Shown: positions 56,806-64,000 of the stretch, piece by piece
How positions within the stretch are numbered: position 1 is the first letter of the stretch
Layout: each line of letters opens with the position of its first letter
Source: Dictyophora rubrovolvata
Lineage: Eukaryota; Basidiomycota; Agaricomycetes; Phallales; Phallaceae
Assembly (NCBI GenBank): GCA_029959195.1
Contig: CP114122.1
Location: forward strand, 682,001-746,000
DNA length: 64,000 bases
Reading direction: 5' to 3'
Position numbers and translations under genes: made by a program
Notes under the pieces: model-generated
What the model saw: the letters and a program-made list of their open reading frames with translations, nothing else
Databases searched by the model: none
Told to the model about the DNA's origin: nothing

Positions 56806-59800
56806 TTATCGACGGACGCGTTTTCGTCGACTCTTCGTACCAGGAGCACTGACGTGGCTTCTAGCTGGTGAGATAGCCTGCTCATCTTCCGGTTCTGGGT
56901 CCGGTTCTGGATCCGAGTCTCTTTCAGAGTTACCAGTAACAGATCTCCGTCTTTTTCTCGAAGGTGAAGATGAAGATCCATGACCGTTGACAGCGTTTGA
57001 AGAGCTATTTCCGTTAATATTTACGTCACCTTCACCCGTCTCGACATTCTGCACTTCTTTCGCTTTTTTAGCAACAAGACGTTTTGAAGGCGAACGCGGT
57101 CGCGAAGGTTTGGATACTGGTCCAAATACGTCTTCGTCGTCACCTTCATTTCCAGTAGAGGCAACAGATCCACGACGGCGTCGTGCTCGAGGTTTTGGTC
57201 GCGGTTTTGGTCGTGGAGGATGTTCTGGAGCGTCAGCTTCGGTGGCACTGCCAGCTGATTCAGGTACCTCCCCACCTGCTTCATCATCGGTCCCCGATTT
57301 ATCGCCTTTCTTCCGCCTTCTCGGCCTTGAAACAGGAATACCTTGAATGTATGTGAGAAAAGAGTATGAAAGAGATGAAGAAATCCGTACTTTTGTCTTT
57401 TTGCATTATGCTTATAAGACGCTTCTCATACGTCCTGTACGGGTCCCAAAGCTTTGTCGAATTTACTTGAAGATTGACTTGAGCAACGTATTGATCCAAT
57501 TGGGCTTTACTGCAAAAAAAGGATTATTCAATAAATCGAGGCTGGACAAGAGTTCGCTTACATTGCTAATGCGTCTCGACTGTCGATTGTAGACAATAGA
57601 TGATATAGGGATCGGAAAAAAAGAACCGCATGTCTCAAGAGTTTCTTGTTTTTGACAGCCTCATAGCCGGCACATCGCTTGACGATCCATGAGATGCAAC
57701 TCTTATGGATGTCAACTATGTGTTCGGTTCCAAGACGTTTGACGATAGAGAGCTGAGCCCCTCGAATAACGAAGCAAGCAGTCAAAGCTCGTGCCAAGGC
57801 AACGGTGTTATCGTTCGTACGAACCACGTCATCCATGAAAAGATTGAACGACTACGGTGATAATTAGCTACCTATTCAGAATTTATGGTCCCTTGAATTA
57901 CCTCTTGCAGTGATCGAACAATTATCTCATATACAAGATGCCCCTCTTCCTTAAACATGCCCAGGTCGCGTAAAAAATCGATGACAATTTTGATGGTCGA
58001 ATCAAAAGCCATTCCAAATCGGCCATATTGCGCCAAGACAACGACACAGTGAGTTGGACTGAGTACGCCGACACGTAAGGCGCGGATGAAAGTTGCTAAA
58101 AGGGAATTTAAAATGTATTCACGCTCGAGCCTTGGTCGGGGTAATATTCGAGGATCTAGCAATTTGTTTTGAGAGGTGAGTCAAAGATTTTGGGATAATA
58201 TATATACATACCAACAGAATCTTCACGCTCTCCTTTTGCCATTTTCCCGTGGGTTTCATCTTGATCTTTTCTTTCATTGCCATCCTCTTCTCCTGTAGTG
58301 CTACCGGCTCTACTGGCATCTTCATCTGTAGTGTGCCCGAGGTCCTTTTTGGGATCTTCAAGGTCATCGGCAAATTGTTCAAGTTCAGCTTGGACAAAGC
58401 CCGCGCATCTGTACTGAGTTTGATCGTCCATAGTAAGCGGTAGTGCTGAGGGCGGTGAATCTGGAGATCCATTAAACAAAATGTGTAGATCCAACAAGTT
58501 GTGGAAGGCCTAGACCGACAATAAGCATGCGTCAGGAAATCGTTGTAATTGAAATTCGTACAGCTCGCTTGACGCCCTCGCATGGTTTAGAATCTTTGCC
58601 AACAGCTAATTCTACCACTTTTTCAAGAACAGAATTCCGTTGTTCTTCGAGGACCTCTTTGAATTTTATGGCATCTTCGGTTAATTCAGACTCAAGACTG
58701 AGATGTCGAGATTTCCATGCCAAATGCAGAGTTAGCAAACGGAGACACTCCTCAATCATCTATAAAGAATATTTTTGAAAAGGGTGTCAACAAAAAATGT
58801 CTATTTCATGAAATAAGAGGGTTCGTACCACTTCTTCTTCCTTGAAGCCCAGACGGCCCCTTCCAGCCAACGCATTCATAATATCCCATGCGCTGCTCTG
58901 CTTTCCACCTTCATCCTCCTCCATCCATTGAGTTATATCCCTGAAGGAAGCCAGAGCAACAAGTCGAGCACTAATGGCTCCAAGTTTATGAACTTCGTCT
59001 TCAGAGAAATCAGCCATTTCCAATTCTTCTCGACCAGCAACAGCATCTCGAAGTGATGTAGATAACTCTTCTTCTAGCTCTAACTGTTTCACTGTATTTG
59101 TATTAGCAAGTAGCCGTGCCGACATCAAGTGTTGAATCGCTGTAGTAGCATGATTGAGAGTGATAGGGGATGAATGGGAGTTGAACTGTTTGATAACATC
59201 GTCCCATAAACTTTCGTATGCCTAATAGTACTTCAGCTAGTTAACTTTGAGGACAGTCAGCAAAACAACACACCGGAACCATGCGCATTTCTAAATACAA
59301 ATCCAGGTTCAAGAGAGGAGGAATGAAAAGTACATCGGCTATTCGGTTCGAGTCCGTCTGGTGCTTAGCAAACAATCGAGGCAAGGCTTTAATCAAGGCT
59401 CTAGTCATGTCCGAAAGAGTTGTCTCTCCTTCAGCCTAGAAAATACAAATGAGTAACTAATTGAAAGGCTTTCATTTTTTATGCTACCTTCTTAAGCAGA
59501 GCCTCGTCTCTAGCTTTTCGCAGGCTTGCTATGAAAAGCTGCAAAAGAGCCGTTTCTTCCGTCTCGGCAAGTCTCCAAGCATCGTCAACATGTTCATCTT
59601 CAACCGTCTTTTTCGCGACTCTTCGAGAACTCGGACCAACGATGTCGTTCGTCTCTGAAGCAGAGTGGTCAAGCAGCAAGTAATCTAATAAAGTCTCCCA
59701 GTCGGCTATTGGAGACATATCATCCCAAAGCGCATCGACAGCGAGAGCAATACGTCCTTTCTGCTGGGCATCAACAAGACGCATGACATCTCTGTTCTTT

Positions 59801-61747
59801 GACTCTTCTATGTTCTCATCCATCTCTTCCTCATCCTCTAAACCTTGCTGAAGTAAACCTTGACGGGTCCGCTTTCCCCATTTGACAAACAAGGATGCCA
59901 AACATTTAAGACCAACTCGGGTTTTGTCTTTCTTCTTGTTTGCCTGCAAAGAATGATCTGACATTCGTTCGTCGACAGCTTCCGTCCATACATTCTCCAC
60001 AAATCCAGCAACGGCTTTTCGCACACGAATTTCCTCGTCATAAATCAGAAGACATAGCTCATCACGCTGATCTTCTTCTAATAAAGAAGCTTTTTCAATG
60101 AGTGCCAAAGTCTGGAGAGTGGCCACTCGAATAGAAAGTTCAAGGTCGGACGTCGCCATCTGCATTAGTCTCCCTTTGAAGCGATCCGTGAATGACTGTA
60201 TGGATGCAGCCGAAGGAGACGAGAGATAAAGCGTGTGAAGCGACCTGACGGCCGCCAGGCGAACATGAGAATCCTTGAGAGACAAATAAGCACCAAAGTG
60301 CAGTACTAGGACGATTAGCTTACCGTATCGGACAGAACCCACCCCACATAACGGAAATATTTACCATCCATGAATTGACTGGGATAGCTTTTGAACCAAA
60401 AGCCCAGAGCTTGGACGCACTCGGTACGAATATTGGGATCGTGATCGCGATACCGATGGACGAATACACTACAAAATAATCACAACCGCATAATTTCCAT
60501 AACACAAAAATAACACACCCATTGAAGAAGTCTTCCATATATTCCGCTACTTTGGCCTTTCTCTTACCGACTTCTTCCGCCTTGGCTTCAAATTCCTTAT
60601 CTCGGCCTTTCCCTTTGTTTTTGCCGGCTCGTTTCCGCTCTCCTTCACGCTGTCGGGTAACAATAGTGTGCTCCTTTTCTATCTCAGCAGCTACTTGACA
60701 TAGTGCATTCAATAATTCCATCGCAATCACAGTAGCCGTATGGCGAAAGCTCCGGAGTTGAGAGGATGACATTGATGATACCCATGGAATTAAAGTAGGG
60801 AGTAAATCGGATGTATATAGACTATCAGTCTCTGCTGCAGCTGAGATGAGGCGATGGAAGAAATCCGATAGCTGTTTTCGTAGTTTTTTGAAGACGAGCA
60901 ACCTGGATATTAGTGGATATGGAGGAACACTCCGCTATAAGAGATAGTTGATTAGCGGGTTTTCAAAGGGACGAAGTGTTATCAAAGGCTGTGGCACCTG
61001 TTTAAGATTATCCGTGTATGTATCTAAAGTGTCAATTACACCGTCCAAATCTGCTACTTCTGCAGGAGTTGCAAGTTCATTGCAACCGGACGCGCGCAAA
61101 ATACAGTTAATTAGATCCTGTAAGGCCAGTTCAGGAGAACTTGAAAGGGAGTCCAGAAAGTCCTCAACAACAGATTGTAAATTGGAGGATGGTTTCAGAA
61201 TTAAGACTACGAAGGGAACGTTGAGGGCTTTATGACACGATAACAGACTACAATGCTTACGGAAAAGCGCGTTATCGTCTGAAACATGGCTTTCTTTGAT
61301 GTGAGCCGCAATGTCTATGGACGCGTCGGGCTTCATTTTTCGGACAGAAGCATCCCCCTTGGGTTTGGTAGTCCTAGTTTTCTTAGTTGGTGTTATTTTA
61401 GTTTTAGTCTTCGGTTCGTTGTTGGTTCCGCCTGACACTTTGTTCAGTTTATAAGGTTTGGGCCTGCGCACAGTGTAGTCGTCCACATCCTCCTCGTTTC
61501 CGTCATCCTGCGCATCTTCTTGATCGTCTTCAACATCCAATCCTTCTGTAACGGTCTTGTCTGTCGTGTTCCCACCTTCATCATCTGTGCCGCGTTTTCT
61601 TTTTCGACCACTAGCCCTGGATTCTAGGGCACTAGTCAGCATGAGTTAATGAGGCGATGGGAGCTAATTGCCTTGAGAAAACAGCTTCGTAACCTTCCTC
61701 TCCCTCGTCGACCGTCTCAATTTGGGTGTAGCCTCTGAATCAGACAT
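56806..61747 (-). CDS. SCC3: cohesin subunit Scc3 / STAG
   Basis: Scc3/STAG binds the kleisin Rad21/Scc1 and DNA in the cohesin ring that holds sister chromatids together. Fourteen exons join in frame: 61747-61672, 61623-61261, 61206-60998, 60934-60519, 60468-60324, 60273-59488, 59435-59274, 59221-58829, 58759-58562, 58509-58212, 58155-57902, 57851-57562, 57509-57391 and 57341-56806, about 1,414 residues. The N-terminus is basic/acidic (GRKRKRGTDDEGG). The STAG domain follows (VVEDFLDSLSSSPELALQDLINCILRASGC). Then comes the conserved patch NGVFVHRYRDHDPNIRTECVQALGFW...DGKYFRYVGWVLSD, and HEAT repeats. The tail is disordered with RPKPRPKPRARRRR and DSDPEPDPEPEDE, and ends KRVRR. The first intron has a GC donor; otherwise translation could start at the in-frame ATG 61642. 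A lysine-rich coil (RAGKNKGKGRDKEFEAKAEE) interrupts the domain. Confidence 0.93.
61624..61671 (-). other. candidate GC-AG intron
   Basis: The first SCC3 intron reads CAAG|GCAATT...CCCTAG on the minus strand. Only this pairing keeps the N-terminus RRSTRERKVTKLFSQ in phase with 'ESRASGRKRKRG'. The alternative is that translation starts at 61642, inside this segment. Confidence 0.45.
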
Positions 61748-61963
61748 TATGGGTGCCTAAAAGGAAGATATGGATAGGCAATCTAGTAAGGATCGTGACA
61801 AGACGCGCCTCATACACGCGCGACTAAGCGCCCATAGGCGGCTCCTTTAAAGCTCCCGATTGGTTATTATGGTCCTCAAAAGTTCAATTTTTTGGTGACT
61901 TTCATTAATTTCATGTGTTTTATACCATACGATAGCCAATACAAGATAAATAGTATTCTATTA

Positions 61964-63172
61964 TTACAGTGCAGTTCCTCGTTCGAAGCTCGCTCTAATC
62001 TCGGCTGTGTATTTATCGTAATAACGTGCAATCTTGAATGAAAGTCAGCACCAGCTCCATAAAGAGATGACAATTTGGAAGTTGCAAACCTTCTTGTTGA
62101 AGACTCTATTACGTTCGTTGATATATGTGATATCTCCTTCTTCTTGATTGGGCCTCTTCCTCGAGCGTTTATTTCGTTTATCAAGACTGAAAGAAAAAAT
62201 AGTCAACAACAAAAAAAGCACCATTCCCAGGAAAAAAATCATACTCCAAGTTCAGCTTAGAAATGACACGATCAATTGCGTCTTCGGTCGGTTTGTGGTC
62301 GGCGTACAACAAAGTGTTGGCATCTCGATACAAACTTTCTACAGCCAGCTGTTGTTGAACAGACACGGTCTGTACACTATCGCCCTCTGAGGAAGTACCG
62401 ATAGCAGCAGCCTTTTGCGCATTATAAGCTTCTAAGTCAGGCTTGATAAGATCTAAATCCTTCTTATACTTTCTCCGAGCAGCATGAGCATCATCTAATA
62501 AAAAGTCACAATCAGAACAAGCCATCGGCGAACATCAAGACAAAAAATCATATACCATGAAACTCAAAATCTGCCCTTGTTTTCTTTCTCTTCAGCCGTT
62601 TCTCCCACGCATCATTCTCCTCAATCGTATACTGCCAATTTTTCGCTCGTTCCATATCCTCGCCTCGATCCTCAGCCTGAGCTTTCAATTGCAAAAGCTC
62701 ATGTAGCTTGCGCTCCTTCTCCTGTCGTGCAAGTTCTCGTGCTACTGACTTTGTCCTCTGAGATTCGAGAATTAGATCAGCACGGTTCGCTTGTGCAGAT
62801 TGTCGCTATAATAATCATTTTTTCAAAATCAGGCATCAAACAATTAGAATAAATGGAGGTGCATACCATCCGCTGGCGTAAGAGTTTCAACTTCTCCGTA
62901 CGCTCCTCAAGGGTTGCTTGAGAAGGTGCCTCGTTACTTTCTTGTGCTTCTTGCTCTTGCTCTTGTTCTCCTACCACTTCTTCTCGTTTCTCTTCCTCAA
63001 CTACACCCTCAGGAACGCGTGTGGCGGGTTCTTCGGCCGTACTTGTGCTAACTTCAACTTCCATTTCCTTTTGTTCCGGCGCAGCCTCAACGATGCTGGT
63101 ATCAGATGGAGGTTGTTTGCGAGAACGAGGTGCAGATGCAGATGTTTTGGCGTTTCTTCTTCGTGGAGGCAT
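61964..63172 (-). CDS. SYF2: pre-mRNA-splicing factor Syf2
   Basis: Syf2 (p29/GCIP-interacting) is a component of the Prp19-associated spliceosome complex, helping stabilise the activated spliceosome and linked to cell-cycle progression. Five exons join in frame: 63172-62867, 62805-62556, 62494-62245, 62186-62090 and 62032-61964, giving 323 residues. The N-terminal third is low-complexity and Glu-rich (EEEKREEVVGEQEQEQE) with a basic start (MPPRRRNAKTSA). The Syf2 domain is clear: ERTEKLKLLRQRM, KNWQYTIEENDAWEKRLKRKK, KKDLDLIKPDLEAYNAQK, LLYADHKPTEDAIDRVISKL, and the C-terminus YINERNRVFNKKIARYYDKY...IRASFERGTAL. Length is slightly above the usual 220-290 because of the acidic leader. The ATG at 63172 is the first in frame. 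SCC3 lies 216 bp downstream on the same strand. Confidence 0.95.
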
Positions 63173-63784
63173 GATTACAGTTTAGATCAAAACAGCCGCC
63201 GAAATGCCGCGTCTGAGTCTCAAAAATATATATTTAAGCTCAGCCAAAGTTGTACAGTCCTTTTTTTTCTTCGTTCGTTCCTACATATTCGCGCAGTCTG
63301 TTGGGTAAGTACTCCCCATCCCATTTTTTTTCTTATGATGAAACCTATATCACATTAAAAGTTCAAGCTCAACAGTCTTATGGATTCATCCAAATGCTGT
63401 TTTTTCTGCAATCCTGATTCTACATTCTTGCCTTCTCAAATTGTTATCGCGACAAGCTAACATTTTCATTATAGATAGTTTTTATCAAACATCTAACAAG
63501 TACTTGTCCATGGTATCATTTTAGAAACGAGATATGTCCCGACCAAATATCCCTAGAAAGTAATTTATGTTAACGATTATTGTTTGATACTCGAATCAAT
63601 AAAAAATAGCTTGCAGTTCGTAAACCTATCGTCCATTAGTCTCTCTTCCCAGTTGAAACACCGAAGTACTCACCAGTATACAGGCACGAGTATTCTATTT
63701 AGAACAAGTTAGATCATCAGTATCCACAAGCAAACCTTCCCCATTGAACTCACTTGTTACGCCAACTCAGTGTCATGGAAAAGT
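63173..63784. promoter_or_regulatory. divergent intergenic region, SYF2 / right-edge gene
   Basis: About 0.6 kb between divergent starts. It contains AATATATATTTAAG near 63223-63236, which could be a TATA-like element for SYF2. No gene is seen. Confidence 0.4.
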
Positions 63785-64000
63785 ATGCTGACCGCCACAA
63801 CAACCAAGCAACTCGACTGCGAATTCGTTCAAAATGGCATTAAATTCATCTATTTCAAGGTAAGACCTACCCAACTTCTTTGGTTTTGAAGCCACCTTTT
63901 GCTTTGGACCGGTCATATACAGCTCGCCTGTATCTAGCTTTGGGTTCATTTTCTTTCCAGGAAGAATGTAAACTTACCAATCTCCGAGATACGCCATCAC
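63785..64000 (+). CDS. 5' end of an unidentified gene, cut by the window edge
   Basis: A first exon at 63785-63859 begins MLTATTTKQLDCEFVQNGIK and ends IYFK at a GTAAGA donor. A second exon starts after TTTCCAG at 63961 and continues as EECKLTNLRDTPS beyond the edge. Phase is kept. Too little is visible to name the product. Confidence 0.5.

Overview
The window is a fungal nuclear contig, almost certainly from a basidiomycete and probably an agaricomycete. Genes are dense with short GT-AG introns, mostly 50-80 nt, and conserved proteins are cut into up to 26 exons. The best protein matches are eukaryotic housekeeping families plus fungus-specific ones (Ppo-type fatty-acid oxygenase, Urm1, Syf2). 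There is no sign of bacterial operons, CRISPR, rRNA or tRNA. I assembled every gene model by hand from splice signals, reading phase and family conservation. Exon joins given without comment keep frame across all junctions.

Layout. 0.5-13.5 kb: a C2H2 zinc-finger gene (+), URM1 (-) head-to-head with a multi-pass membrane protein (+), a Gfo/Idh/MocA oxidoreductase (-), ISD11 (-) head-to-head with COP9 signalosome subunit CSN5 (+), a second zinc-finger gene (-) and a hotdog thioesterase (-). 14.5-22.2 kb: proteasome beta-4 (+) and the exportin CSE1 (+, 15 exons). 22.2-28.8 kb is gene-poor. 28.8-30.8 kb: a third zinc-finger gene, closely related to the second. 30.8-34.6 kb is again gene-poor. 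34.6-37.8 kb: an acetamidase/formamidase, then a decayed NADP-dependent dehydrogenase pseudogene. 41.0-48.3 kb: kinetochore MTW1/Mis12, a ketopantoate reductase, a tiny cysteine-rich peptide gene, CDC20 and an FAD oxidoreductase. 49.0-53.7 kb: a Ppo fatty-acid oxygenase with an apparent frameshift. 54.0-63.2 kb: an Asterix-like ER membrane protein, threonine synthase, cohesin SCC3 and splicing factor SYF2. The 5' end of another gene runs off the right edge.

Most genes are unrelated housekeeping functions. Three chromosome-segregation genes (MTW1, CDC20, SCC3) lie within about 21 kb, and three paralogous zinc-finger genes within about 30 kb. The points most worth following up are the zinc-finger trio, the 77-residue peptide ending in a Cys-rich tail, the Ppo gene that has lost its P450 heme cysteine and carries a frame break, four candidate GC-AG introns, a perfect 21-bp palindrome upstream of the ketopantoate reductase, and a pair of MITE-like repeats of about 97 bp.
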